In this document: in pieces, positions 1 through 11,263 of the stretch
Layout: each line of letters opens with the position of its first letter
Position numbering within the stretch: position 1 is the stretch's first letter
From: Methyloligella halotolerans
GTDB taxonomy: Bacteria > Pseudomonadota > Alphaproteobacteria > Rhizobiales > Methyloligellaceae
Reading direction: 5' to 3'
Length of the DNA: 64,000 nucleotides
NCBI RefSeq assembly: GCF_001708935.1
Contig: NZ_MASI01000001.1
Span: 620,001-684,000 of the forward strand
The notes under the pieces: generated by a model
What the model was told of the DNA's origin: nothing
Seen by the model: only the letters and a program-made list of their open reading frames with translations
The model's database searches: none
Position numbers and translations under genes: made by a program

Positions 1-1
1 G

Positions 2-796
2 GCCAGGTTCGATGCGGACGGGACGCTGCACTGGCTGCCCTTGGTCCATGGCCATAACGGGCTGACGAAAGAGAACGGGTTCGCCTCTCAGGCCGATGTG
101 GTGATCGATGCCCGGCTCGCCGCCGATGCGCTTGGCGCCACGCGGATGGACCGGCCGGAGGACATTCAGCCCAACGAGGTCAACGGCCGCGTCTATCTGA
201 TGCTGACCAATAACGACAAGCGCGGCGCCGGCGAGACCGACGCCGCCAATCCGCGCCCGGAGAATGTGTTCGGCCATATCGTGGAGATGGCGCCGCCGGA
301 CGGTGACCACGCCGCGGAGACTTACGATTGGAGCCTGCTGGTGAAATGCGGCAATCCCCACATCGCCGAGGTCGGCGCCCTATGGGGACCCGAGACGAGC
401 GACGCCGGATGGTTCGCATCGCCCGACAATGCCGCGGTCGATGCCGATGGGCGCCTGTGGGTCGCCACCGATCAGGGTGAGAACTGGAAGGCAACGGGCA
501 AGGCGGACGGGCTCTATGGGGTGGAGACGGAAGGGGCTGGCCGCAGCAGCGCGAAACTATTCTTCCGTTGCCCCGTGGGTGCGGAGCTTTGCGGGCCCTG
601 CTTCACACCGGACCAGCAGACCGCGTTCGTTGCCGTGCAGCACCCTGGGACGGATGCGACAGAGGATTACGCGCCGTTCGCCCGGGCCTCCACCTTCCAC
701 GACCCGGCGACCCGCTGGCCGGACTTTGAGGACGGGATGCCCCCACGTCCTTCGGTCGTGGCGATCACCAAGATAGGCGGCGGCAAGATCGGCTGA
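2..796 (+). CDS. PhoX-family (DUF839) phosphatase, C-terminal part; 5' end outside the window
   Basis: The frame is open from base 2, so the start lies upstream. The visible 264 residues read as the end of a PhoX-type alkaline phosphatase, a family that hydrolyses phosphate esters outside the cytoplasm using metal ions. Family-like stretches are FDADG..WLPLVHG near the left edge, RPEDIQPN, the segment with NNDKRG, and [20 protein letters not shown], followed by a [16 protein letters not shown] block near the end. The N-terminal region, where a Tat signal would normally lie, cannot be seen. No operon partner is evident: parE starts 158 bases downstream with its own start. Family assignment is firm; substrate is inferred from the family. 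Confidence 0.82.
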   Translation, partial: ARFDADGTLHWLPLVHGHNGLTKENGFASQADVVIDARLAADALGATRMDRPEDIQPNEVNGRVYLMLTNNDKRGAGETDAANPRPENVFGHIVEMAPPDGDHAAETYDWSLLVKCGNPHIAEVGALWGPETSDAGWFASPDNAAVDADGRLWVATDQGENWKATGKADGLYGVETEGAGRSSAKLFFRCPVGAELCGPCFTPDQQTAFVAVQHPGTDATEDYAPFARASTFHDPATRWPDFEDGMPPRPSVVAITKIGGGKIG

Positions 797-954
797 GCGC
801 CTCAGGCTATCGGGCTAAAGGCCTCGCCCCTTGAAAAAGCCGCAACCGCGTGTCAGCAAAATAGACCTGCTGCGCCGGTGCGATTCTATTTCGTTTTGCT
901 GTTTCCTTATTCGCCCGGCCCGGCTTCCCGACACTCGCTGGACCCGACCGATAG

Positions 955-3035
955 ATGGCCTCATCGCGCGACCTCTTTGCCAAGCTGGATGATTCCGACG
1001 ATGCGCCGGAAGCGGACGCGCCCTCGCCTGCCAAACCAAAGGCGAAGGCCAAGCCAGTGAAGGCTGCCGAGAAGACTTCGCGCGGCACCTCGGCGGAAGA
1101 CGCGTATAGCGCGGCCGACATCGAGGTCCTGGAAGGGCTGGAGCCGGTGCGCCGCCGGCCAGGCATGTATATCGGCGGCACCGATGAAGGCGCGCTGCAC
1201 CATCTCTTCGCCGAGGTGCTCGACAACTCCATGGACGAGGCGGTTGCGGGCCACGCCAACAAGATCGAGGTGGAGCTCACCGCGGACGGCTTCCTGAGCG
1301 TCACCGATAACGGGCGCGGCATCCCGGTCGACGCCCACCCGAAGTTCAAGAACAAGTCGGCGCTGGAAGTCATCCTGACCACGCTCCATGCGGGCGGCAA
1401 GTTCAACGCCAAGACCTACGAGACCAGCGGTGGCCTGCACGGCGTGGGCATCTCGGTGGTGAACGCGTTGTCGGAGACCCTGGAGGTCGAGGTCGCGCGC
1501 AATCAGAAGCTCTACCGCCAAGACTACTCGCGAGGCCTGCCCCAGGGGCCGCTCGCCCAGGTGGGGGAGATCAAGAACCGGCGCGGCACGAAGGTGCGGT
1601 TCAAGCCGGACGAGCAGATCTTCGGCAAGAACGCTCATTTCAAGCCCTCGCGCCTGTTCCGCATGGCGCGCTCCAAGGCCTATCTGTTTGGCGGCGTGAA
1701 GATCGAATGGGCTTGCGATCCTTCCCTGCTGGAAGGCGACAGCAACACGCCGGAGAAGGAGACCTTCCATTTCCCCGGCGGACTCAAGGACTTTCTGGAA
1801 AGCCGCATCGAGGGCGAGGAGCGTGTGACCAATGAGCTCTTCACGGGCCGCGTGGAGAAGGTCAAAGGTCACGGCACCGTGGAATGGGCGATCGGCTGGA
1901 TCGCAGGTTCGGACGGCTTCCTGCAATCCTACTGCAATACAGTGCCCACGCCCGAGGGCGGCACCCACGAGACGGGTTTGCGGGCGGCGCTGCTGAAAGG
2001 CTTGCGCGCCTTCGGCGAGATGGCGGGTCACAAGAAGATGGCCCAGATCACCGCCGACGACATCCTGGGCAGCGCGGGCGCATGCTCTCGGTTTTCATCC
2101 GCGAGCCGGAGTTCCAGGGCCAGACCAAGGAGAAGCTGTCCAGCCAGGAGGCGACCCGCGTCGTGGAGGGGACGGTGCGCGATGCCTTCGACCACTGGCT
2201 GACAGGCAATCCGGCGCAAGCCAACCGCCTGATGGATTGGGTGGTGGACCGGGCGGAAGAGCGCCTGCGCCGCCGCAAAGAGAAAGAGATCAACCGTCAG
2301 AGCGCGACGCGGAAGCTGCGCCTGCCGGGCAAACTCGCCGATTGCTCTTCCCGTTTGAAGGAAGGCACCGAGATCTTCATCGTGGAGGGCGATTCGGCGG
2401 GCGGCTCCGCCAAGCAGGCGCGCGATCGGGCGACCCAGGCGGTGCTCCCCCTGCGCGGCAAGATCCTGAACGTGGCCAATGCCAGCTCCGCTAAAATGGC
2501 GGAGAACCAGCTTCTCTCCGATCTCATCCAGGCGCTGGGCTGCGGCACGGGCACGCGCTTCCGCGTGCAGGACCTCCGCTACGATCGGGTGGTCATCATG
2601 ACGGACGCCGATGTCGACGGCGCCCATATCGCCTCGCTGCTGATCACCTTCTTCTACCGGGAGATGCGGGGACTGATCGAGAGCGGGCATCTCTATCTGG
2701 CGGTGCCGCCGCTCTATCGCATCAGCCAGGGCGGCAAGACGCTCTATGCGCGGGACGACTTCCACAAGGAGCAGCTGCTGGAGACGGAATTCACCGGCAA
2801 GGGCAAGATCGACGTCGGGCGCTTCAAGGGTCTCGGCGAGATGCTGCCGAAGCAGCTGAAGGAGACCACCATGGATCCGAAGCGGCGCACCCTGCTCCGA
2901 GTCCAGCTCGACGACGACGAGCGCATCATCGTCAGTCAGACGGTGGAGCGGCTGATGGGCAACAAGGCTGAGGCGCGTTTCCAGTTCATCCAAGAGCGCG
3001 CGGAGTTTGCGACCGCCGAGGATCTGGACATCTAG
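955..3035 (+). CDS. parE: DNA topoisomerase IV subunit B (ParE), interrupted by an apparent one-base deletion
   Basis: ATPase subunit of topoisomerase IV, which with ParC unlinks replicated chromosomes. After an acidic and Lys/Ala-rich N-terminal extension (about 55 residues) comes the GHKL ATPase (AEVLDNSMDEA near residue 87, VTDNGRGIP near 117), then the transducer, then TOPRIM (VEGDSAGGSAKQARDR and TDADVDGAHI). The first frame breaks after DDILGSAGA; the continuation beginning MLSVFIREPEF is in the next frame. Adding one base between 2081 and 2082 (for example GCC ATG) restores about 693 residues, normal for alphaproteobacterial ParE. The short length and lack of a GyrB-type insertion favour ParE over GyrB. 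The gene is normally essential, so a sequence error is more likely than decay. Confidence 0.9.
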
Positions 3036-3192
3036 CCGCATCGCCGCTGTCTGCTACAGTCAGAATTGGTGAAAGGCTTTGGACGATATGCGATTGCCAC
3101 TTGCGTCCAACCGTCTTGCCAATTATCTCAGGCATTAACGAATTTCATTTTGCGCCTCCCATTTATCGTTGGATTTTGGTAGAAAGCGCAGA

Positions 3193-3297
3193 ATGTTGCA
3201 GCAAGACATGCACCTTAAAAAGCAGGGCGTGCATCTCGAAAAGAAAGTAGACCCCGCGGAGCGGATCGCGTTGCGCGGCATCTTTGCTATCATATGA
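3193..3297 (+). CDS. possible 34-residue leader peptide overlapping the helicase start
   Basis: A short frame runs from ATG at 3193 to TGA at 3295-3297, and its stop overlaps the helicase ATG at 3294 as ATGA. The peptide is Lys/Glu-rich in the middle and ends GIFAII. The helicase start has no Shine-Dalgarno sequence, so coupling from this leader would explain its translation. The leader itself has only a weak purine stretch before it, and I recognise no family. This may be chance. Confidence 0.22.
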   Translation: MLQQDMHLKKQGVHLEKKVDPAERIALRGIFAII

Positions 3298-4889
3298 GCT
3301 TTGCAGACCTTGGCCTAAGCCCGAAAGTTCTGTCAGCGGTCCAGGCCGCGGGCTACGAGACCGCTACGCCGATTCAAGCGCAAGCCATCCCCTATGCCAT
3401 GATGGGTCGGGATGTGCTGGGCATCGCGCAGACAGGCACCGGCAAGACCGCTTCCTTCGTCCTCCCCATGCTGACCAAGCTGGAGCAAGGACGGGCACGT
3501 GCGCGCATGCCGCGCTCTCTGATCCTGGAGCCCACCCGCGAGCTCGCCGCCCAGGTGGCGGACGAGATCGAGGTGCTCGGCAAGCAGCACAAGCTGACCG
3601 TGGCTCTGCTGATCGGCGGCGTATCCTATGACGAGCAGGACAAGAAGCTGGATCGCGGCGCGGATATCGTGATCGCGACGCCAGGCCGCCTGCTCGACCA
3701 TTTCCAGCGGGGCAAGCTGCTTCTGAACGGCATCCAGGTGCTGGTGGTCGACGAGGCCGACCGGATGCTCGATATGGGCTTCATTCCCGATATCGAGAAG
3801 ATCTGCAAGCGCCTGCCCTTCACCCGCCAGACCCTGTTCTTCTCGGCCACGATGCCGGCGGAGATCCAGCGCCTGGTGAACAACTTCCTGCACCAGCCGG
3901 CGCGGGTCGAGGTGGCCCAGCGGTCGTCCGCCGCCACCACGATCAAGCAGCGCCTGGCGAAGGCACCGGTGGAGGCCAAGGGCAAGCGCGAAGTGCTCCG
4001 GGAGCTGATGCGCGCGGAGAACGTCAAGAACGCCATCATCTTCTGTAACCGCAAGAAGGATGTCGGCATCGTGCTGCGGTCCCTGCAGCGCCACGGTTTC
4101 AACGCCGGCGGACTGCATGGCGACATGGACCAGCGCACGCGGACGGCCACCCTCGAAGGCTTCCGCGACGGGTCGATCACGTTCCTCGCGGCGAGCGATG
4201 TCGCCGCCCGCGGTCTCGACATTCCGGCTGTGAGCCACGTGTTCAATTACGACGTGCCGATCCATCCGGAAGACTACGTGCACCGGATCGGCCGGACGGG
4301 CCGCGCGGGCCGCGAAGGTTTCGCAGCAACGCTCGTCACGCCGAAAGAGATCAAGGCCATCAAGGCCATCGAAAAGATGATGGATCAGGAGATCCCGTGG
4401 CTCGATGGGGAAGGCCTGAGCGAAAACGAGGTCGAAGAGGCTGGTTCCGACGATAAGGGCGGACGGCGCCGCGGTCGTGGCGGACGCTCTCGCGGCGGTG
4501 CGAAGAAGTCGGCCGGCGGCGGTTCGGATCGCGCTCCGGAGAAGGCCGTGGAGGCCAAATCCGAGGCGCCTGTCTCCGAGTCCGCGAAACCGGCCGATGA
4601 CAAGCCGGCGCAGAAATCGGTCGACGATCAGCCCAACGACAAAGCGGCAAAGTCCGCCGAGAAGGACGACAAGCCGAAAAAGGGCAGAGGGTCGTCCGAC
4701 AAAAGCTCCTCCGATAGACGCTCATCCGACAAGAGTTCGTCGCGGCCCGAGAAATCGGCCAAGTCCGACAAGGGCGGCAGGAACGACAAGAGCAACAAAA
4801 ACGACAAGAAGAAGGGCGACAACGAGAAGGTGCGCGGCATGGGCGACCACGTTCCCGCCTTCATGATGCGTTCGGTGCGCCCGAGCTAG
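3294..4889 (+). CDS. rhlE: RhlE-type DEAD-box ATP-dependent RNA helicase
   Basis: A 531-residue RNA helicase that remodels ribosomal or messenger RNA using ATP. In order: Phe3 and Gln28 of the Q motif, Walker A AQTGTGKT (45-52), PTRELAAQ, DEAD (153-156), SAT (184-186), and HRIGRTGR (330-337). After the helicase core (about residue 375) the chain becomes low-complexity: an RGRGGRSRGG stretch, then about 120 residues rich in Lys, Ser, Asp and Glu, ending VPAFMMRSVRPS. Such basic tails in this family bind RNA. ATG at 3294 gives the conserved MSFADLGL start but lacks an obvious ribosome site. Membership of the RhlE/CsdA group is clear; assignment to one exact subfamily is less so. Confidence 0.88.
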   Translation: MSFADLGLSPKVLSAVQAAGYETATPIQAQAIPYAMMGRDVLGIAQTGTGKTASFVLPMLTKLEQGRARARMPRSLILEPTRELAAQVADEIEVLGKQHKLTVALLIGGVSYDEQDKKLDRGADIVIATPGRLLDHFQRGKLLLNGIQVLVVDEADRMLDMGFIPDIEKICKRLPFTRQTLFFSATMPAEIQRLVNNFLHQPARVEVAQRSSAATTIKQRLAKAPVEAKGKREVLRELMRAENVKNAIIFCNRKKDVGIVLRSLQRHGFNAGGLHGDMDQRTRTATLEGFRDGSITFLAASDVAARGLDIPAVSHVFNYDVPIHPEDYVHRIGRTGRAGREGFAATLVTPKEIKAIKAIEKMMDQEIPWLDGEGLSENEVEEAGSDDKGGRRRGRGGRSRGGAKKSAGGGSDRAPEKAVEAKSEAPVSESAKPADDKPAQKSVDDQPNDKAAKSAEKDDKPKKGRGSSDKSSSDRRSSDKSSSRPEKSAKSDKGGRNDKSNKNDKKKGDNEKVRGMGDHVPAFMMRSVRPS

Positions 4890-4955
4890 GGGCGCGTAAC
4901 TTCGCCCCCGTTCGCCCTTTTGGGGCGCCTACCCCCCTACAGACACCTCTGTCGT

Positions 4956-5107
4956 GCTGGGCCGTGTGCCCAGCATCCATAACCCGTGCATCAGTTCCGT
5001 CTCGAAGACGGTGTTCATGGGGCCCCGGGACAAGCCCGGTGATGACCTATGGATGGCGCTGCGTGGGAACGGAGGATTACGGCGTTATGCCCGGACTTGA
5101 TCGGGCA
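4956..5107. repeat. cluster of REP-like intergenic hairpins
   Basis: The gap between the helicase and sufA contains at least three short inverted repeats. GCTGGGC pairs with GCCCAGC (4956-4962 and 4968-4974). CCGGG and CCCGG flank an ACAAG loop (5025-5039). TGCCCGG and TCGGGCA flank ACTTG (5088-5107, one mismatch). Flanking ATGAC words recur. The same type of element lies between sufB and sufC. It matches the GC-rich dispersed hairpins common between genes in alphaproteobacteria. No gene is visible in this gap, and the element may help end the convergent transcripts. Confidence 0.6.
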
Positions 5108-5148
5108 ATGACGCATCGATGTGGGAATAAATCTCGGAAGCTGGATTC

Positions 5149-5550
5149 TTAAGAGGCGCGCTGGGTCGGCTCGAAACCACGGCGGGCCGCTTCGGCGGCA
5201 GGCGTCAGCTCGACGGATTCGCCGCAGCCGCAGGCGGATGTCTGGTTCGGGTTGTTGAACACGAAGCCCGAGGTCAGCCGGTCGGTGCGGTAGTCCATCT
5301 CGGTGCCGAGCAGGAAGAGCACCGCCTTGGGGTCGATCAGGAGCTTCACGCCCTTATCCTCGACCACCTCGTCCATGGGATCGGCGCTTTCCGCATATTC
5401 CATGGTGTATTCCATGCCCGCGCAGCCGCCGTTCTTCACGCCGACGCGCAAACCGGCGATGGGCTTGTCGGACCGCGACATCAGGGTACGGACGCGCTCT
5501 GCAGCGGCCTCGGAGAGGGTCATGACTTTGGGTTGGGGGCGTGTGCTCAT
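5149..5550 (-). CDS. sufA: SufA-type iron-sulphur cluster carrier (HesB/IscA family)
   Basis: A 133-residue A-type carrier that accepts a nascent Fe-S cluster from the SufBCD scaffold and passes it to apo-proteins. The three ligand cysteines are present: Cys43 in GGCAGMEY and Cys107 and Cys109 in SACGCG. The fold marker GFVFNNPN precedes the pair. The reading frame extends upstream to a TTG at 5586, but ATG at 5550 fits the family start better. It is the last gene of the minus-strand SUF operon, 64 bases after sufT. ErpA and IscA are close relatives, so the symbol rests on operon context. Confidence 0.9.
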   Translation of the reverse strand: MSTRPQPKVMTLSEAAAERVRTLMSRSDKPIAGLRVGVKNGGCAGMEYTMEYAESADPMDEVVEDKGVKLLIDPKAVLFLLGTEMDYRTDRLTSGFVFNNPNQTSACGCGESVELTPAAEAARRGFEPTQRAS

Positions 5551-5614
5551 GGTGTCCAGATAAGATGTATGGGGGCGCTCTTTCAAGGCCCGAGGCTCGC
5601 TCGCGGCTCGAAGC

Positions 5615-6097
5615 CTAGAACATGTCGAGGGCGACCTTCGCCTCTTCGCTCATCATGCTCATATCCCAAGGCGGATCGAAGACCAGGTTCACATTGACCT
5701 GACCGACGCCCGGGACCGAGGCGATCGCATTCTCCACCCAGATGGGCATTTCACCGGCAACGGGGCAGCCCGGCGCGGTGAGGGTCATGTCCGCATCGAC
5801 ATTGCGGTTCTCGTCGATATCGACACGGTAGATGAGACCCAGCTCATAGATGTCGACCGGTATTTCCGGGTCGTAAACGGTCTTCAGCGCCGCCACGAGA
5901 TCATTGGTCATTCGCTCGACCTCAGCCGGGTCGAGATCGGCATGGGCGTGGGTGATGCCCTCCTCCACGGCCTCGGCGCTGTCGCGCTGGGCCGCTTCCG
6001 ACGCAGCGGGAGCAGCCGCCTCGATGCCGCGCTCCGCAGCATTCTCCGTCTCGGTCTGCTTGTCTTCGTCTTCCATGGTGTTGCTCATCGCTTCCAT
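5615..6097 (-). CDS. sufT: SufT-like Fe-S maturation factor (DUF59/MIP18 family)
   Basis: A 160-residue protein. The first 55 residues are acidic and Ala/Glu-rich and look disordered. The rest is a DUF59 domain with DPEIPVDIYELGLIY, TLTAPGCP and LVFDPPWDMSMMSEEAK. Family members act in Fe-S protein maturation, probably in cluster transfer rather than assembly. The Cys in APGCP is the conserved one. It sits between sufS and sufA, as the gene called sufX or sufT does in rhizobial suf operons. The ribosome site at the chosen ATG is weak, and the ATG three codons downstream is an alternative. Confidence 0.87.
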   Translation of the reverse strand: MEAMSNTMEDEDKQTETENAAERGIEAAAPAASEAAQRDSAEAVEEGITHAHADLDPAEVERMTNDLVAALKTVYDPEIPVDIYELGLIYRVDIDENRNVDADMTLTAPGCPVAGEMPIWVENAIASVPGVGQVNVNLVFDPPWDMSMMSEEAKVALDMF

Positions 6098-6128
6098 CGT
6101 CGGGCAAACAGGTTACGCAAACATCGCT

Positions 6129-7397
6129 CTATACAAACATCTCGTGGGCCTTCTTCAGGCCCACCACCAGCGCGTCGACTTCTTCGAGGCTATTATACAT
6201 GGCGAATGAGGCGCGACATGTCGAGGTCACGCCCAGCCTTGCCAGGAGCGGCTCGGCGCAGTGGGTGCCGGCTCGGACGGCGACACCATATCGGTCCAGG
6301 ATGGTCGAGACGTCGTGGGCGTGGGCCCCGTCCATCTCGAAGGAGATGATGCCGCCGCGATCCTTGGCGTTTCCGAAGATGCGCAACCAGTTGAGCCCGG
6401 AAAGCTGCTCCAGGGCGTACTCGGTCATCTTCGCCTCGTGGGCGGCGATTTTCGCGCGGCCCACGCCTTCGACATAGTCGATGGCCGCGGCCAGCCCGAT
6501 GGCCTGGGCGATGGGCGGCGTGCCCGCCTCGAAGCGGTGGGGCGGCTCCGCATAGGTGATCTCGTCTTCCTTGACGTAGCCGATCATCTCGCCGCCGCCC
6601 TTGAAGGGCCGCATCTTCTCAAGCAGTTCCTTCTTGCCGTAGAGCACGCCGATGCCGGTCGGGCCGTAGAGCTTGTGGCCGGTGAAGACATAGAAATCGA
6701 CGTCGAGATCCTGCACGTCCACAGGCATATGGACGGCGGCCTGGGAGCCGTCCAACAGCACCGGGATGCCGCGCGCATGGGCCATCTCGATGGCCTGCTT
6801 CACAGGGACGACGGTGCCGAGCACGTTCGACATATGGGTCAGCGCGACCATCTTGGTGCGCGGGGTGAGGAGCTTTTCGAACTCCTCCAGCAGGAAATCG
6901 CCGTCGTCGGAGATGGGCGCCCATTTCAGCACCGCCCCCTGGCGCTCGCGCAGGAAATGCCACGGCACGATGTTGGAGTGGTGCTCCATGACGGAGAGGA
7001 CGATCTCATCCCCTTCCCCGATCTCGGCGCCATAGGAATTGGCGACCAGATTGATGGCGTCGGTCGCGTTGAACGTGAAGATGATCTCTTCTTCGAACCT
7101 CGCATTGAGGAAGCGCTGCACGGTCTGGCGCGCCTCTTCGTAATTGGCGGTCGCCAGATTGCTCAGATAGTGCAGTCCGCGATGGACGTTGGCGTACTCG
7201 GCGCCATAGGCGCGCTGCACGGCCTCCAGAACCTGCTTAGGCTTCTGGGCCGAGGCGCCGTTGTCGAAATAGACCAACGGCTTGCCGTGGACTTGCGTCT
7301 GCAGGATCGGAAAGTCGGCACGGATCCTATCGATATCGTAGCCGCGTGTGTCCGCGGCCACGATGTCGTCTCCGGCCTTGTTCGCCGCCTTGTCCAT
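6129..7397 (-). CDS. sufS: SufS-type cysteine desulfurase
   Basis: A 422-residue pyridoxal-phosphate enzyme that removes sulphur from cysteine for Fe-S assembly. Visible residues: His139-His140 in MEHHSN, Asp216 in LLDGSQA, Lys242 in FTGHKLYGP binding the cofactor, and Cys380 in AGTHCAEPL, the persulfide-carrying cysteine of group II desulfurases. Length and motifs match SufS/CsdA. It starts 10 bases after sufD, preceded by an AGAGG ribosome site. The operon also opens with a second, IscS-like desulfurase. No separate SufE gene is seen here, so a sulphur acceptor would have to be encoded elsewhere. Confidence 0.95.
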   Translation of the reverse strand: MDKAANKAGDDIVAADTRGYDIDRIRADFPILQTQVHGKPLVYFDNGASAQKPKQVLEAVQRAYGAEYANVHRGLHYLSNLATANYEEARQTVQRFLNARFEEEIIFTFNATDAINLVANSYGAEIGEGDEIVLSVMEHHSNIVPWHFLRERQGAVLKWAPISDDGDFLLEEFEKLLTPRTKMVALTHMSNVLGTVVPVKQAIEMAHARGIPVLLDGSQAAVHMPVDVQDLDVDFYVFTGHKLYGPTGIGVLYGKKELLEKMRPFKGGGEMIGYVKEDEITYAEPPHRFEAGTPPIAQAIGLAAAIDYVEGVGRAKIAAHEAKMTEYALEQLSGLNWLRIFGNAKDRGGIISFEMDGAHAHDVSTILDRYGVAVRAGTHCAEPLLARLGVTSTCRASFAMYNSLEEVDALVVGLKKAHEMFV

Positions 7398-7407
7398 GAA
7401 TGAACCT

Positions 7408-8805
7408 CTAGTCGAGTTTCACGCCGAGCCAGTCCGCGGTGACGCCGGTCAAAGCATCGCGCAGAGGCTCGCGGTCGATCTGCTCCAGGGCCTCGCCGAC
7501 AAATGCCTGGACCAGCAGCGCGCGCGCCTGGGGCTCTGGAATGCCACGGGCCTCCAGATAGAACAGCAGGTCCTCGTCGATCTGGCCCGATGTCGCGCCG
7601 TGGCCGCACACCACATCGTCGGCGAAGATCTCAAGCTCGGGCTTGGTGTCGAACTCCGCGCCCTCGGACAGCAGCAGGGCCTGGCCCATCTGCTTGCCGT
7701 CGGTCTTCTGGGCATCGCGGGCCACGATCACCTTGGCCTGGAAGACACCGCGGGATTCGTCGTCCAGCACCGCCTTGTAGAGCTCGCGGCTGGTGCAGTG
7801 TGGCACCAGATGCTCGATCACCATGGTGGTGTCGGCGTGCTGGCGGCTCTTCAGAAGCGAAGCGGCGCTGAAATTCATCACCGTGCCCTCGCCTTCGAAC
7901 AGAACGCGGACGTCGTTGCGCGCCAGCTCACCGCCATTCGTGTACTGGAAGCCGTTGTATCGGACGTTCTCGTGCAGGGTCAGGAGCCAGTTGGAGAGGT
8001 GGACGGCTTCGTCCTCCTCGCGCTGGATCTTGGTGTGCTCGATATGGCTGTCGGCACCGGCGACGATCTGGGTCAGCGCATTGCGCTGCAGGCCGCGGCC
8101 GCCCAGCCCCGCATAGCTTTCGATGAGATCCAGGCTTGCCCCCTTGCCGGTGACGACGATCAGTCGGGTGACCGAAGAAACGGGCTCGCCGGCGCCGTCG
8201 AGATGGATGACGTGGACCGGCTTATCGAGGGAAACGCCGTCGCCGAGGCGCAGCACCGCGCCGCCGGTCATCAAGGCCATGTTGAGGGCGATGATGGGAT
8301 CCGGGCCGGCGCCGCTGCGGCCGGTCGGACGGGCCGCCTCGAAGCCGGAGCGCTGCTCGCCGGTCTCGGCCAGAAGTGGGCCGAGGTCGTCCGGCAGATG
8401 CTCGAGGGTCTCGGCCAGAGAGCGCAGCTCGGCTCCCGCCTCCTTCAGCGCCTGAACATCGGAAAGCTCGGAGCGGAACTCTCCTTCGGCGATGACGACC
8501 CGGTAGGAATCGAGATTGGCAACGCGGGGTCCAAGGCCCTTCTCGATCTCGGCCTGATCGATGGGCCGGCCGCTGGGGCGCACCATCGGGTAGGCTTCGC
8601 CCAGGCGCGCGCGCAGGTCGGTATATTTCCAGGCCTCGATGCGGCGATGGGGCAACCCGAGCGAGGCATAGCGCTCCATGGCGTCGGAACGCAGCTTGGC
8701 GACCCGATCGTTCTGGGCGCCCGGCAGCGCGTCGTGCAACGCCGCGAAGCTGTCGAGCAGCTCCTGCTCGATCTCAGACCGAAACTGTTGAACCGGCAGA
8801 TCCAT
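7408..8805 (-). CDS. sufD: SufD, Fe-S cluster scaffold subunit
   Basis: A 465-residue member of the SufB/SufD family that partners SufB and SufC in the cytoplasmic scaffold complex. The N-terminal half includes SLGLPHRRIEAWKYTDLR, the usual SufD signature for this region. The beta-helix core follows, and the C-terminal block CGHGATSGQIDEDLLFYLEARGIPEPQA carries the conserved histidine typical of SufD. It lies between sufC (45-base gap) and sufS (10-base gap) on the same strand. No oddities seen. Confidence 0.94.
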   Translation of the reverse strand: MDLPVQQFRSEIEQELLDSFAALHDALPGAQNDRVAKLRSDAMERYASLGLPHRRIEAWKYTDLRARLGEAYPMVRPSGRPIDQAEIEKGLGPRVANLDSYRVVIAEGEFRSELSDVQALKEAGAELRSLAETLEHLPDDLGPLLAETGEQRSGFEAARPTGRSGAGPDPIIALNMALMTGGAVLRLGDGVSLDKPVHVIHLDGAGEPVSSVTRLIVVTGKGASLDLIESYAGLGGRGLQRNALTQIVAGADSHIEHTKIQREEDEAVHLSNWLLTLHENVRYNGFQYTNGGELARNDVRVLFEGEGTVMNFSAASLLKSRQHADTTMVIEHLVPHCTSRELYKAVLDDESRGVFQAKVIVARDAQKTDGKQMGQALLLSEGAEFDTKPELEIFADDVVCGHGATSGQIDEDLLFYLEARGIPEPQARALLVQAFVGEALEQIDREPLRDALTGVTADWLGVKLD

Positions 8806-8850
8806 TAGACATTCCCTATTGGCGGATGGTGTCGGCGGTTGAGGGCGCGC

Positions 8851-9600
8851 TTACGCTGCCTTGCCGCCGAACTCCGCGTAACCCGTCTCTTCCAGCTCGA
8901 GGGCGAGGTCGGCGTCGCCGGAGCGGACGACCTTGCCGTCGGCCATGACATGGACGCGGTCCGGAACGATGTAGTTCAGGAGCCGCTGATAATGGGTGAT
9001 GACCAGCATGGAGCGCTTCTCAGAGCGGAGCGCGTTCACGCCTTCGGCGACGATGCGCAGGGCATCGATGTCGAGACCCGAATCCGTCTCGTCCAGCACG
9101 CAGAGGCTCGGCTCCAGAAGCGACATCTGAAGGATCTCGTTGCGCTTCTTCTCGCCGCCGGAGAAACCGACATTGAGGGGGCGCTTGAGCATCTCCGGAT
9201 TGATCTGAAGCTCGTTGGCCTTTTCGCGCACCACCTTCATGAATTCCGGCGTGGAGTATTCCTCCATCCCGCGCGCCTTGCGCACCGCGTTCACGGCTGT
9301 GCGCAGGAAGGTCATGGTCGCGACGCCCGGGATCTCCATGGGATACTGGAAAGCCAGAAAGACGCCCGTGGCGGCCCGCTCGTCGGGCTCCATGTCCAGG
9401 ATCTCCTCGCCGTTCCACTTAACGGAGCCTTCGGTGACCTCGTAGTTCTCGTTCCCCGCCAGCACATAGGCGAGCGTGGACTTGCCCGAGCCGTTCGGGC
9501 CCATGATGGCATGCACCTCGCCCGTGGGGATCGTCAGGTCGAGACCCTTGAGGATTTCCTTCTCCTCGATCCGGGCGTGCAGGTTCTTGATCTCAAGCAT
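8851..9600 (-). CDS. sufC: SufC, ABC-type ATPase of the SUF complex
   Basis: A 249-residue cytoplasmic ABC ATPase that drives conformational change in SufBCD during cluster assembly. Walker [10 protein letters not shown] is at 34-42, the Q-loop at FQYPMEIPG, the signature FSGGEKKR at 146-153, Walker [12 protein letters not shown] near 167-177, and the switch histidine in [18 protein letters not shown] together with [12 protein letters not shown] is specific to SufC among ABC ATPases. A 125-base gap with two strong hairpins separates it from sufB upstream. Confidence 0.96.
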   Translation of the reverse strand: MLEIKNLHARIEEKEILKGLDLTIPTGEVHAIMGPNGSGKSTLAYVLAGNENYEVTEGSVKWNGEEILDMEPDERAATGVFLAFQYPMEIPGVATMTFLRTAVNAVRKARGMEEYSTPEFMKVVREKANELQINPEMLKRPLNVGFSGGEKKRNEILQMSLLEPSLCVLDETDSGLDIDALRIVAEGVNALRSEKRSMLVITHYQRLLNYIVPDRVHVMADGKVVRSGDADLALELEETGYAEFGGKAA

Positions 9601-9624
9601 TCGTTCGTTCCCTGTTGCTCGTCA

Positions 9625-9700
9625 TGGCCGGGCATGTCCCGGCCACCCACGTCTGGCCTTTCGTCTTGTGGCTCGTGGATGCCCGGCACAAGGCCGGGCA
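9625..9700. repeat. paired REP-like hairpins between sufB and sufC
   Basis: Two perfect inverted repeats with eight-base stems and five-base loops. TGGCCGGG/CCCGGCCA flank CATGT (9625-9645), and TGCCCGGC/GCCGGGCA flank ACAAG (9680-9700). Both are flanked by CATGAC-type words and resemble the cluster at 4956-5107. Their place inside an operon means they would be transcribed between sufB and sufC and could affect message stability or partial termination. That role is inference. Confidence 0.65.
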
Positions 9701-9725
9701 TGACGCATAAACATTTGTCTCCGCC

Positions 9726-11216
<1,491 letters not shown>

Positions 11217-11263
11217 GTCTGTTCCTCGAACTCTTCGGTTCTCTGGTCCGCTTCTCTATCTTC

